Source of the DNA: a virus
DNA length: 37,086 bases
Reading direction: 5' to 3' (one strand)
Virus record (IMG/VR): IMGVR_UViG_3300006919_000157
Span: 1-37,086 of that record
The translations under genes and the position numbers were made by a program. Positions 6,928-16,183 of the stretch are shown in pieces; position 1 is the stretch's first letter, and each line of letters begins with the position of its first letter. The notes beneath the pieces are model-generated. The model saw only the letters and a list, made by a program, of their open reading frames with translations, ran no database searches and had not been told where the DNA came from.

Positions 6928-8376
6928 ATGCGGGAATATAAATTTAAAACGACACCATATAAGCATCAGTTGAAGGCCCTGACAGATTCGTGGGCCGCGG
7001 AGTACTATGCGCTGTTCATGGAAATGGGAACAGGCAAGTCAAAAGTGGCCATTGACACTATCGGCGCGTTATATGGGGCCGGTGAGATAAGCGCGGCGTT
7101 AATCCTAGCGCCTAAAGGCGTGTATGACAACTGGGTACAGGGTGAAATACCTACGCACTTGCCGGATGACATAAAACGGCTCGTAGTTCGTTGGACGCCG
7201 TCTAATTCTAAAAAGTTTCAAGATGAAATGAAAGCGTTGGTTTATGAGCCTTTTTTGGGGCTCCGCGTGTTTGTGATGAACATCGAAGCGCTGTCCACGC
7301 CGCGTGGTACAAAGGCCGCATATGCATTTCTAAAGCGGAACCCTGACAACATCATGGTCGTGGACGAAAGCACGACTATCAAGAACCGCAAGGCTACACG
7401 CACCAAGAACGTGATGATGCTGGCCAAGGAAGCAAAATATAAGCGCATCCTGACTGGCTCCCCGGTGACCAAGTCTCCGATGGATTTGTATAGCCAATGT
7501 GCGTTTCTATCCCCAGATGCCTTGGGCTTTAGTAGTTACTATTCCTTTCAGGGCCGGTATGCCGTGGTGCAAAAGCGCCAGTTCGGCCAAAGGGCCATAC
7601 AAGAGATTGTGGCCTATCGCAGGCTTGACGAACTGAACCAAAAGCTAGACCGATTTAGTAATCGTATACTTAAAGAGCATTGCCTTGATCTGCCGGATAA
7701 AATGTACATCAGACGGGATGTTGCGCTGACTGATGAGCAGAAGCGCGTATACACACAGATGAAAAAACTTGCACTGGCTAAACTGGATAATGGAGAGCTA
7801 GCTACTACCGCTAGTGTGCTCACTCAGATCATGCGTCTTCAACAGATATGTTGTGGATTTTTGCAGCCGGACGAAGGCGAGATACAGCCAATTGAAAGCA
7901 ACCGGCTAAAAGAATTACTGGAGATCACAGACGAGCTACAGGGAAAAGCTATCATTTGGGCGTCGTACACACATGACATTCAACAGATATCTTCGGCCCT
8001 GCGCGACCGCTTTGGGCCCGAGGCGGTCGCAACTTATTACGGCGCTACGCCGCAAGATGAACGGCAGGCCATTGTCAATGAGTTTCAAGACAAGGACAGC
8101 CCGCTTCGTTTCTTTGTCGGTCAGCCACGGACAGGGGGCTACGGGATCACCCTGACCGCGGCTAACACGATGATATATTACTCTAACAGTTATGATTTGG
8201 AAATACGGTTGCAGTCCGAGGACCGCGCACATCGCATCGGGCAGGACAATAAAGTAACCTATATCGACCTTGTGTCACCCCGGACCATAGACGAAAAGAT
8301 ATTGAAGGCCCTGCGGGGCAAGATAAATCTAGCTGGTAAGGTGCTAGGGGAAGAAGCTCGGGAGTGGTTGCTCTAG
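6928..8376 (+). CDS. SNF2-type superfamily 2 DNA helicase/translocase, 482 aa
   Basis: ATP-driven double-stranded DNA translocase of the SNF2/RapA class. Motifs: the Q-like TPYKHQLKAL, Walker A MEMGTGKSKVA, motif II VVDESTTIKN (DEST variant of DEAH), motif III ILTGSPVTKSP, IWASYTHDI, motif V GGYGITLTAANTMIYYS and motif VI LQSEDRAHRIGQDNKVTYID. The motif set is complete and the length fits compact phage versions without accessory domains. Roles in phages include replication restart, recombination and clearing proteins from DNA; which applies is unknown. It is the only plus-strand gene in the window, has AAGGAG eight bases upstream and its own promoter, and its stop overlaps the end of the convergent late block by four bases. 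Confidence 0.92.
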   Translation: MREYKFKTTPYKHQLKALTDSWAAEYYALFMEMGTGKSKVAIDTIGALYGAGEISAALILAPKGVYDNWVQGEIPTHLPDDIKRLVVRWTPSNSKKFQDEMKALVYEPFLGLRVFVMNIEALSTPRGTKAAYAFLKRNPDNIMVVDESTTIKNRKATRTKNVMMLAKEAKYKRILTGSPVTKSPMDLYSQCAFLSPDALGFSSYYSFQGRYAVVQKRQFGQRAIQEIVAYRRLDELNQKLDRFSNRILKEHCLDLPDKMYIRRDVALTDEQKRVYTQMKKLALAKLDNGELATTASVLTQIMRLQQICCGFLQPDEGEIQPIESNRLKELLEITDELQGKAIIWASYTHDIQQISSALRDRFGPEAVATYYGATPQDERQAIVNEFQDKDSPLRFFVGQPRTGGYGITLTAANTMIYYSNSYDLEIRLQSEDRAHRIGQDNKVTYIDLVSPRTIDEKILKALRGKINLAGKVLGEEAREWLL

Positions 8377-9116
8377 CGCCTGCGGTAAGGGAATACGCTA
8401 CCTATGCCTTGATGCACTGCGCCGCCTTTGGCAAAAGGTTTTGTAGCGGTAAAACCGATACTGGTTGGGCTGATATCTGTAGGGCTGACATTAAATCCAA
8501 AGGCACTAAATCCTATCCCCGGTGTGTTTGAAAGCGTTCCCATAGACGGGTCCATCCCTGTGTTTCCGTAGGCGCTCGTATCTTGTGCCATCTGGTTGGA
8601 AACCATGTCGCTTATTTGAGACTGAGCCGCAGCATAAGCGTCAGCTAGACTTTTACCTGTTGTGGCTTGAGTGCGTCCAAGCGCTACGTCCATAGCTTCT
8701 TGTGGATTGGTAAGATTGGTGTTTGTCGTTACTATGTCATTAATAGACATATTCATCGGGTTATTTACAGCCTGCTGTGCTGCAATGGATGCCTTAATAG
8801 CCTCAGATATACTTTGGTTAACGTCAGACTTATCATCCCCAAAGCTATCTGCTGTTGAACTTTTGCCCGACATGCTGCCGGTTGGGCCCGGTCCTATACC
8901 AACACCAGTTGGGCCGCTGTAACCTTTGTTCGATGGAGATGCCGCACTTTGTTCGCCGCGAAAGCCTGTATCAGGGGATTTAGAGGGAGCCGGTGCAGGG
9001 TCTGCTTTGCCGCCACCACCACCGCCGTCACCACCGAAGCAACCGAACTTGATTTCAAATTCGTTTCGGCCTTCATAAATGTCTTGCAATCCGTCAAACC
9101 AGCGCTTCTTAAACAC
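8373..9116 (-). CDS. Gly/Pro-rich hypothetical virion-type protein, 247 aa
   Basis: Last gene of the leftward morphogenesis block. It starts at GTG 9116, overlapping the stop of the acyltransferase-like gene by eight bases, with GGAG eight bases upstream. After KKRWFDGLQDIYEGRNEFEIKFG comes a low-complexity Gly run and a Pro/Ser/Gly-rich stretch, then Ala/Gln-rich helical sequence (ISEAIKASIAAQQAVNN) and a beta-like C-terminus FAKGGAVHQGIG. The short FAKGG motif recurs, as ARGG or QGG, in the neighbouring large proteins of this block. No enzyme motif is visible. A virion component or assembly factor is plausible from location only. Its end overlaps the convergent helicase gene. Confidence 0.65.
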   Translation of the reverse strand: MFKKRWFDGLQDIYEGRNEFEIKFGCFGGDGGGGGGKADPAPAPSKSPDTGFRGEQSAASPSNKGYSGPTGVGIGPGPTGSMSGKSSTADSFGDDKSDVNQSISEAIKASIAAQQAVNNPMNMSINDIVTTNTNLTNPQEAMDVALGRTQATTGKSLADAYAAAQSQISDMVSNQMAQDTSAYGNTGMDPSMGTLSNTPGIGFSAFGFNVSPTDISPTSIGFTATKPFAKGGAVHQGIGSVFPYRRR

Positions 9117-9579
9117 AGCTATATCTCCGCATTTGTATGTCTTCCTGAACGCCGGTTGCGTAGCCCTGTCTGCCGGTCATCTGCCGCAGGAAAGTAGCTC
9201 CGTCATATGGATAGGACTCCAGATAGCGCCCCGTCAGTTCCTGTTGTACAAATCTTCCTATCTTCAGTGCGTTCTGGTACGGTGCTATGAAGTCTATCAC
9301 ATATAGCATACCACCATCGGGACCGACAAACCAGTCTTCTGGCTGTAGTTTTCTGGTTCCTCTTTCGTAACCTTTTGCCGCTTCCTCTGTCAGGAACGCA
9401 TGTGAGAACAGGCCCGTGGGCCGTGGAAAGATAGCCGTCTTTGCTGTTAGTTTGTTCTCGTACACTACAGTCATTTTGTTGGCTTCTATAGCAGGCACCA
9501 CTAGCCGCTCTAAGTCGGCAATGTACCAGTCACGATGCATTTCTGATTTGAGCATAAGCTCAATAACGTCACCGATCAT
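9109..9579 (-). CDS. HlyC/RtxC-like lysine acyltransferase homologue, 156 aa
   Basis: Resembles RTX toxin-activating acyltransferases (HlyC family), which move a fatty acyl group from acyl carrier protein to internal lysines of a protein. Shared pattern: EMHRDW (H15 and W18; HlyC has PLHRNW with catalytic His), then LVVPAIEANK (HlyC: INVIPAIQAN), a tyrosine/valine strand, LQPEDWFVG (HlyC: VAEDWTSG) and YVIDFIAPYQN with D96 matching the catalytic Asp of WFIDWIAPFG. Length fits the family (about 165-170 aa). No RTX toxin gene is present. The start ATG overlaps the stop of the 1289-aa virion-type gene by four bases (ATGA), so that protein or a neighbour is the candidate substrate. Family call is strong from motifs; substrate is inference. 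Confidence 0.8.
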   Translation of the reverse strand: MIGDVIELMLKSEMHRDWYIADLERLVVPAIEANKMTVVYENKLTAKTAIFPRPTGLFSHAFLTEEAAKGYERGTRKLQPEDWFVGPDGGMLYVIDFIAPYQNALKIGRFVQQELTGRYLESYPYDGATFLRQMTGRQGYATGVQEDIQMRRYSCV

Positions 9580-12500
9580 CCCATCAGGCTCCCGATGCCC
9601 TGTTGACGGATCATGCTAGAAGCAATATCCCCGGGGAACATAGCCGCATAGCGCTGACGGTCTACAGGACCGGGGGCCGCGGGCGGCGGAGGTGGAGGCG
9701 TAGCCGACGCAAGGGTGGTTGTGGGAGGAGGTGCCACCGGTTGCGCCGGAACTGGTTGTGGTGCAGGCATAGCTGTTGGTGCGACAGAGCTTACCGGACT
9801 TACAGTCGGCTCATTTTCTACTTCGGGTACTACATAATCTTCGCGGTCTTCGGCTGCACTAGAGCCAACAAATGGTGCGGCTCTGCGACCCCCGGATAGT
9901 AGAGCTTCTGTCGCTACACCAGTAAACCCTAGTTCTTTAAATTTATTAGCCAGCCGTTTTGCAAGGTTTAATGCCTGTTTATCGTTACGCGGCTTTTCCA
10001 ACATATCTGCTAACAGTTGAGGGTCCTCAAACAGGGCAGCTACCGCATTCCCTTTCAAAGATGCTGGAATTTCATTAAAAATACGACCATACACTCGGCG
10101 TAAAGCTCTAGAACCTGCGCCTTGTGCTATGAGGGTGTTTCCACTACCAGTCATACTAGCGGCTCGTTCACCCATCCCAGAGCCCGCAATTCTAAGGTAG
10201 AAATCAACCATTGGGCCGGTGTCTGCTAAAAATTGATCGAAATCAACATTTCTAGCGGCGCTAGCTTCCATCTTTATCATGGTGGTTAATACTTTTTTTA
10301 CCTTATTTACCTGACTCTCACTAATTACATCGTTCTTTAAAGCCCACTCCATAATAGACGTGTCTGAGACGGCTCCGGGTATCTTTTCAAAAAGCCCCTC
10401 GTAAGCCGCTCTAGGGCTAAAATTACCAGCGCTGCCGCCGCTATGCGTCATCGACCATTCTAATATGCCCGACCTTAATCCTTGACGCGCCAGATCTTTC
10501 ATATCGTCTGGTGCAACATCTATCATCCTCGCTAAGTTGTTTAGCGATTTCATAGGAGCCTTACTACTTTTGGACATAACCCGAGCAACAACCAGCGCCG
10601 GGTTTTCTACCGCTCCCGGAGTGTTCGGCAACAAGTCCATAAACGTGACCTGACCGCGTAAGTCTTGAAGAGCTTTTTTGTTATCTAAGACAGTAGATTT
10701 AAGAAGCCTGTTTGCGTTCTCTACATCTATTAAATCTTCTTTTACCGTGGGGAAAAAATCTAAAAGTTTAGGCTCTTCCGGCGTACCACTATTTGTAGAC
10801 ACCCATTTTCTCAGCCGTTCTGGATCTATTTCCCCAGTATCCGGGTCCATAGTAGCTCTCCTAGCGTTACGAAGAAGACCCTCTAACCCACCATAGATAC
10901 TGGCTTGGGCCTCTACCGCTCCAGTGAGACCTTCATTAACAGCAAATTGTGCCGCTTTGCTCATCTGCTCTACCCGTAGATAAGTGGCATCATCGCCGCC
11001 GGTAAATAAACGGTTATGTAAAAGCTCTGGATTAATCCTAGAGCCGCCCTTCCTATCTAGAGACAAAATATCCCCAGCAAAAGCTCTGGTAAACACATCG
11101 TTCAAAGAGCGCGAATACGCTCTCGCCGAGTCGTAAGCTGCACTAGCTCCTTCCGGAAAGCTTTCTAGATCCAGCAGCAAATCAGCAGCAAAAGCATGTG
11201 CTATGCGGGCGGTCTGAAGGTCATTGTTAGCTAAAGCGGTTCTGCCAATATTCAAGGCAGTTGTTCGCATGTCTTGAATTTCAGTAACGGTCAAAAAGCC
11301 CACTTCAGACTGATCAGAAATAGCCTCGGCGGCATTCTGTTGAATTTGCTGAGTGCGAAGCTGCCCAGCAGCCAACAGGTCTGCTTCGGCGTCTAAAACA
11401 TCCGCATACAGTTTACCGCCCTTTTTGTCTATGAACCGCGGGTTTCTAAATTCTTCGGTGGCCTCGCGTAAGCGTTTTATCTGCTCTTCAACAGGTAGGT
11501 CTGAGATAAAGTTTTTTAACGTATTGAGCCTATCTTCATAAGTGGGACTGGTTGGTCCTGCCTTTAACCCGGCAATTTTTGCTCTTCGTCTATCAAGTAT
11601 CTTTGCCTCCGGTAGGGTTTCTACCACAGACTCAGCCAGTTCCGCGACCCCAAGCTCTTCAGCCTTTCTAGTCACAAACCGCTGTAAATTACGTAACTTT
11701 GGCAAATATTCTGCCGCAGCTTCCGGAGTAGAAGGTAGAATACGCTGCCAGTTCGTAATAAAATTAGGCAAGGGAATTACCTGACCGTCGGCATTTTTGA
11801 ACTCAGATATTTGAAGCTCTGGTATAGCTGACCAAAGTCGACTTTCTCTGCTTCTAGCTTCCTCTAAAAGGTTAAGAGTGACTAGCTGGAGGTTTGACGA
11901 TAAATCCCGATTACCCTTGGTAGCACCAACACGCTCCGCAGCTTGAAGCACTTGATCAGAAACTATAGCTAATTCTTCCGCAAGGCCCGTGTCAAAAAGC
12001 TCTTTTTGAAGCGCCGCCGCCTGCTTTATCATCTCTCTATCGCCAGTAGCAGACATGGTCAAAATTATACCACGAAGAGCGTTAATCGCCTCTCTGTTAG
12101 ACTCGGCGCGTTGACGACCAAGACCTTTGTTGGTTCTTTCCATAGAGGCTTGCATAGCAAGTAGCACGGGATCTGTTGATTTCTGACCCGAGGTGAGCCT
12201 AATTTTTTCACCCGCTTCGTTAACCATAAACTCATCTACGCTACTGTCTCTAAGACTTGCAATTAGATTGTCTACGTCTTTTTTTGTATAACCCTCTATC
12301 TCTAATTGGTCACGAATTTCATTTAAGGCTAAGTTTAGTTGAGCTTCGTTAGCTCTGGAACGAAGGCCAGAAAAACCCTCAGACCGATACCGATCATAGT
12401 ATTCGCCAATTGCTTTTTTAGCCGCAGGTAACTTTTGCGCTAAAAAAGCTCCAAACAAACTTGGGGTAAGACTACCCGCAATTTCAAAGCCTACGCCTAC

Positions 12501-13445
12501 ACCCTCCTGACCGGGGAATCTTGTCTCAGCCTCATATCGCCCACGAATTCCACCATACCCTGCTGCGGCTTCTAAGGCTAAAGTTGTTTTTGGAGCACCG
12601 TAGGCCGCGGACCGTGTATTGTTCAACATGTTTTCCACACCTTGAGTAAATCGGGCTATCCGTGGTCCACGGCCTGTTTTTAGAGCTTGTGCGACACCGG
12701 GTTGCGCCATTTCAGCCGCGGTTAGGGGGCCTTTACTTGTAAGACTAGAAATGTTGTTTAATAATGCTCCGCCGCCTAAAGACACATTTTTCCCAACTAA
12801 AAAAGGAAAAAACATCCAAGGCAAGACGGTTGCCCCAGTTTTCCCCGATTTATAGTCAGCCATATGTTCTGGAAGAACCAGTCGTTCTTTACCTAAAATG
12901 GTGTCCGCAGCAAGTTCTCCAGCTTCATATCCGCCAAAAAAGCCCGCAATAGATGAAACAGTAGGAATAGCTACTTTTAAGGCTACCGCTGCTGGACCTG
13001 CGGGGGGTATGGGCTGTTGCAAGGCAAATCCAGCCTTACCTGCGGCAAGCGCTCCACCTAAACCGCCAAACTCTGGAAGTGCTTGGCGAAGAAACCCTTT
13101 TGTAAAAGTGCCATCTTCTGGCGGACGGCCTTCTTCGTCTACAGCAAAAAGCTTTAGAATTTGGGAGTTTGATAACTTTCGTTCATTGGGTGCCATTTCT
13201 GACAAAGAACGCATACTACCGTCGGGCATCGCTAAAGGCTTAGTTTGTGTATTAAACCAGCCTGCCGTCCCGTCCCGTAAACCTTGATACGAAAACAAAT
13301 CCGGATAATCTATTTGTAGGGTACGACTAACGGTATCCGCTAACTGCTGACTAGGCTCTTTGCCTTCTTCTGCAAAAAGCCGGGTATACTCATCTACTTG
13401 AGGCTGAGTTAATGTAACGGGTTTTACGTTTACTTCTTCCGTCAT
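9576..13445 (-). CDS. giant internal virion/ejection-type protein, 1289 aa
   Basis: Largest gene of the window, probably a virion protein ejected with DNA or lining the tail channel. The N-terminal region (about residues 105-190) is rich in Ala/Gly hydrophobic stretches (GFLRQALPEFGGLGGALAAG, PTVSSIAGFFGGYEAGELAA) that could insert in membrane. The long middle is helical and charged with few cysteines, and the tail is a Pro-rich linker (PVPAQPVAPPP, PPPPPAAPGP) before a short conserved end FPGDIASSMIRQQGIGSLMG. I see no lysozyme or transglycosylase motif. The helix-rich size and location after other internal-type proteins resemble T7 gp16-like or other podovirus internal proteins, but I recognise no homologue. 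ATG 13445 overlaps the upstream stop (ATGA). Confidence 0.65.
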   Translation of the reverse strand: MTEEVNVKPVTLTQPQVDEYTRLFAEEGKEPSQQLADTVSRTLQIDYPDLFSYQGLRDGTAGWFNTQTKPLAMPDGSMRSLSEMAPNERKLSNSQILKLFAVDEEGRPPEDGTFTKGFLRQALPEFGGLGGALAAGKAGFALQQPIPPAGPAAVALKVAIPTVSSIAGFFGGYEAGELAADTILGKERLVLPEHMADYKSGKTGATVLPWMFFPFLVGKNVSLGGGALLNNISSLTSKGPLTAAEMAQPGVAQALKTGRGPRIARFTQGVENMLNNTRSAAYGAPKTTLALEAAAGYGGIRGRYEAETRFPGQEGVGVGFEIAGSLTPSLFGAFLAQKLPAAKKAIGEYYDRYRSEGFSGLRSRANEAQLNLALNEIRDQLEIEGYTKKDVDNLIASLRDSSVDEFMVNEAGEKIRLTSGQKSTDPVLLAMQASMERTNKGLGRQRAESNREAINALRGIILTMSATGDREMIKQAAALQKELFDTGLAEELAIVSDQVLQAAERVGATKGNRDLSSNLQLVTLNLLEEARSRESRLWSAIPELQISEFKNADGQVIPLPNFITNWQRILPSTPEAAAEYLPKLRNLQRFVTRKAEELGVAELAESVVETLPEAKILDRRRAKIAGLKAGPTSPTYEDRLNTLKNFISDLPVEEQIKRLREATEEFRNPRFIDKKGGKLYADVLDAEADLLAAGQLRTQQIQQNAAEAISDQSEVGFLTVTEIQDMRTTALNIGRTALANNDLQTARIAHAFAADLLLDLESFPEGASAAYDSARAYSRSLNDVFTRAFAGDILSLDRKGGSRINPELLHNRLFTGGDDATYLRVEQMSKAAQFAVNEGLTGAVEAQASIYGGLEGLLRNARRATMDPDTGEIDPERLRKWVSTNSGTPEEPKLLDFFPTVKEDLIDVENANRLLKSTVLDNKKALQDLRGQVTFMDLLPNTPGAVENPALVVARVMSKSSKAPMKSLNNLARMIDVAPDDMKDLARQGLRSGILEWSMTHSGGSAGNFSPRAAYEGLFEKIPGAVSDTSIMEWALKNDVISESQVNKVKKVLTTMIKMEASAARNVDFDQFLADTGPMVDFYLRIAGSGMGERAASMTGSGNTLIAQGAGSRALRRVYGRIFNEIPASLKGNAVAALFEDPQLLADMLEKPRNDKQALNLAKRLANKFKELGFTGVATEALLSGGRRAAPFVGSSAAEDREDYVVPEVENEPTVSPVSSVAPTAMPAPQPVPAQPVAPPPTTTLASATPPPPPPAAPGPVDRQRYAAMFPGDIASSMIRQQGIGSLMG

Positions 13446-16183
13446 TCCCTTTTACCTTGAACATCTTTCATAATTTGATCCATGACAGATTGATTTAATC
13501 CACCCCCCGTAGCATCAACACCTTCCAGCAAGCTTAACAGTCGGTCAATCTCAAAGTTTTTACGAATAACTTCACTTTGTAAAGTTGCGTCATCTATGCC
13601 CGCCGCAAGAGCTTGGTCATTTCTTGTTTTCTGCTGGACAACAATTTGTTTGAGAACAACCAGCTTATTAGCTTCTGATACAGGGTTACGGAAGAAAGCG
13701 TCTGGATCAGGGAACAGCCGTTCTACTCGTGCTAAATCATATACCGCCATTCTTGGAGATACAGACAGGGCAGAACTACCTAGAATTTTAAGCGCCCGAA
13801 TAAATTGCCGGTTATCTTGTGTGTCTTGGAATATATTTCTAATAGTTTCTGACGGAACAGTACCAGCAACCACGCCATCAAGAAGAGCACTAAAGTTTGC
13901 CCAAGGGCCTGTAGCGTTTCTGGCCGCTAACAGAGCATTTCTAACCATGGTCTGGTCCGTGGCTGGCGCAATGCTTCCATCTGGGCGAGTAAGTGCCGTG
14001 GTCATCGCATCGTCAGCCGCGCCTAAACGATCACGAGCTTCTTGACGGATAGATTCTTTACGATAGATGTCGTAAGAAATTGTGTCGGACAGCGGAAACG
14101 ATGCGCCCGGTCCTTGAGGCATTTGTTTCGTTGCCCCGGTAGCGGTGGTATATGTTTGACCGCCGTCATAACTTGTAACAACACCAGTTCCCGGGATCAG
14201 GAAGGCCTTTGGCGTTGGCCTTGCTTCTGTACCCAAGTTGACTACGTTTACCGTGCCCGGATTAGCCGCGTTGTCTGCGTTAGCTTGTTCAATAGCTTTC
14301 ATACCGGCTTCAGTATTAGCATTGACAATTGTTTCTGTGCCATCGTTACGAGTAATTTTAACACCTTTAAAAGCAGGAGGCTTTGGCTTACCAAAAATGG
14401 GTTCAGCTTTTTTAGTCTGTTCGTTAAACAGCACTAACTGATTATCAACCACTTTAAGAATAGGGTCTGTTTTACCTTCAGCGACAACTTCTTTAGTCGT
14501 GACATCCGTAACCGTTTGACCTTTACTTGTAGTAACCAAACCACCCAAAATTTGAGTTTGCAGTACTTTAGGCAATTTATTGAAAACGCTTTCAGGGATG
14601 TTTTTAATCATCTTTTCATCTGACTGAGCACCTAGAAGCACTTTGCGTTGATCGTCCTCCGACAAGCCGTTGTATATCGCCCTTGGAATACCCTTGACGG
14701 CCTCTTCGGCGGTATTCAATATTTTCTTCTGATCATCCGAAGAAAGTTGTGTGAAAATACTAGCGGGAACCCCGTTTACACTTGGGTTTCCAAACAAGAT
14801 TAAATCTTTACCCTTCTGATCAAGCTTATTAAATGTTTCTATGGGTATTCCGTTTATGGTTTGGGTGTTTACACCTTTACCCAAAATCTTACCGGTCTTT
14901 TTATTCATTAACACTGAATTTGGTGCCATGTTGACAGTCGAGCCCGCGCCCTCTGCGATTGTGTCTCCTTTTGAGTTAACCAGAATGTCATCTGGGCCAA
15001 GGGTAGTTGTTTTCGCATCAAGCTCCATTTGTTTCTGGCGATACTCAGATCTTGCAGCAGCTTCTGCCTTTCGCGTTGCTTCAGCAGACTGCAACGCCGC
15101 TAAATCTAGAGCTCTTCCCTCCTTATCGGCAGCTTGCTTTGCTTCAAGCTGCTGTTGAGCACGTGCGCCAATAGTTTGAGGTAACTGAGTTTTTGTAGCC
15201 GCCAAAGCTAACCGCTCGGCGGGGCTTAACCCGCGCCGCTCACCTTCCATCGGCGCTGCAAACGTCAAAGCCGTGTTAGCTATGTCAAACAGCATTTGAG
15301 CTTGTGTTAAGTTCCTTTGTTCCTCTAAATCTTTAGCTCTTTTATCGGCTCCGCCTAAAAGAGAGGCATACGTGCTTCTTGTTTCGTCAAATATCTCTCT
15401 TAATGGGCGCACTGTTGGAGCGCTTTGAGCCGCGGCTAGCTCACTTTTTAAATTAGCCATATCAATCTGTCGGCGCAAAGCTTGAGAGTCAGCAGGGGTC
15501 ATCCCTACTCTAGGCCCTAGATAAGGCACCAAACCTGCATTTTCAAATTTTAAAACCGGCTGGTTGTCTCCGCGGCGGACCAGCCCGCCTTGGTTAAAAT
15601 TTACGGGCGGGGGCCCTCCCATCATCTCAGGTCCGGGGGCCGCGGGCTGTGGTGGGGCCACTGTGGACATGATGCCTTGAGCCATTGCCCCTTGAACAGG
15701 TTGTGTCATTTCTTCTTGAGCGAGGCCGCCAATGCCTTGGTCTACGGCACCCATAACAATAGCAGGCTGAACCAAAGTCAAAACAGACTCAGGTGTTTGC
15801 CGTGCATCTTCTTCACCAACAATACCAGCAAGCTCCTGATAGCGCTCTTCTACCGACGCTTCATCACCACGGATGGTGTTCATGATTGTTTCAAAGTCTT
15901 CGGCTTCGTCGAGGTTTCCGATTTCCTGTTCGGCGGCAGCTAGTACACCCTCAAGAACCTGCGGGTCCATAGCTTGTTCACCACCTGTAGGCATAGGCTG
16001 TTCTTGCGGAGCAGGCATATTAGCAGGCATCATTCCAGCCACGCCGCCTTCCTGCTTGAGCTCTACACCACGCCCAATTAAAACGTCTGCACGTGTAATT
16101 TTTCCATCTTTATTAAAGTCCGGCAGACCCGCTGCGCCACCTCTGGCAAACATTTGCCGGTCCATTACACCTCTGTTCATCAT
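13442..16183 (-). CDS. large virion-type protein with EF-hand-like loop and internal repeats, 913 aa
   Basis: Probable internal or tail-associated virion protein. Near the N-terminus, DFNKDGKITRAD (D22, N24, D26, G27, I29, D33) fits the 12-residue EF-hand/dockerin calcium loop. A Met/Pro/Gln-rich linker follows, then a motif NQGGLVRRGDNQPVLKFENA and a coiled-coil-like Ala/Gln/Lys region (about 330-400). Residues about 443-548 hold four degenerate repeats starting GIPxxxFNxL, listed separately. The C-terminal part is helical. No catalytic motif is visible. The first ATG (16183) overlaps the upstream stop; a second ATG follows directly. Context with three similar large proteins suggests an ejection apparatus; no family name is recognised. 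Confidence 0.65.
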   Translation of the reverse strand: MMNRGVMDRQMFARGGAAGLPDFNKDGKITRADVLIGRGVELKQEGGVAGMMPANMPAPQEQPMPTGGEQAMDPQVLEGVLAAAEQEIGNLDEAEDFETIMNTIRGDEASVEERYQELAGIVGEEDARQTPESVLTLVQPAIVMGAVDQGIGGLAQEEMTQPVQGAMAQGIMSTVAPPQPAAPGPEMMGGPPPVNFNQGGLVRRGDNQPVLKFENAGLVPYLGPRVGMTPADSQALRRQIDMANLKSELAAAQSAPTVRPLREIFDETRSTYASLLGGADKRAKDLEEQRNLTQAQMLFDIANTALTFAAPMEGERRGLSPAERLALAATKTQLPQTIGARAQQQLEAKQAADKEGRALDLAALQSAEATRKAEAAARSEYRQKQMELDAKTTTLGPDDILVNSKGDTIAEGAGSTVNMAPNSVLMNKKTGKILGKGVNTQTINGIPIETFNKLDQKGKDLILFGNPSVNGVPASIFTQLSSDDQKKILNTAEEAVKGIPRAIYNGLSEDDQRKVLLGAQSDEKMIKNIPESVFNKLPKVLQTQILGGLVTTSKGQTVTDVTTKEVVAEGKTDPILKVVDNQLVLFNEQTKKAEPIFGKPKPPAFKGVKITRNDGTETIVNANTEAGMKAIEQANADNAANPGTVNVVNLGTEARPTPKAFLIPGTGVVTSYDGGQTYTTATGATKQMPQGPGASFPLSDTISYDIYRKESIRQEARDRLGAADDAMTTALTRPDGSIAPATDQTMVRNALLAARNATGPWANFSALLDGVVAGTVPSETIRNIFQDTQDNRQFIRALKILGSSALSVSPRMAVYDLARVERLFPDPDAFFRNPVSEANKLVVLKQIVVQQKTRNDQALAAGIDDATLQSEVIRKNFEIDRLLSLLEGVDATGGGLNQSVMDQIMKDVQGKRE
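14540..14857 (-). repeat. four degenerate protein repeats inside the 913-aa gene
   Basis: Four consecutive units of about 23-31 residues begin INGIPIETFNKL, VNGVPASIFTQL, VKGIPRAIYNGL and IKNIPESVFNKL, and continue with a D/Q/K-rich helix ending IL or VLLG. Consensus: (I/V)(N/K)(G/N)(I/V)Pxx(I/V/T)(F/Y)xxLxxxxxxxIL. The units are diverged at DNA level, so this is an old protein repeat rather than a recent tandem duplication. Confidence 0.75.

Noticed and set aside
8373-8400. Bidirectional terminator at the convergent gene ends
   Set aside because: No inverted repeat with T-run is visible around the overlapping stops.
12898-13287. Plus-strand 129-aa ORF and similar ones at 13596-14045, 14841-15158, 15873-16205 and 18745-19185
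   Set aside because: All are antisense shadows of large minus-strand genes, have biased Ser/Ala/Arg composition and no ribosome-binding sites.
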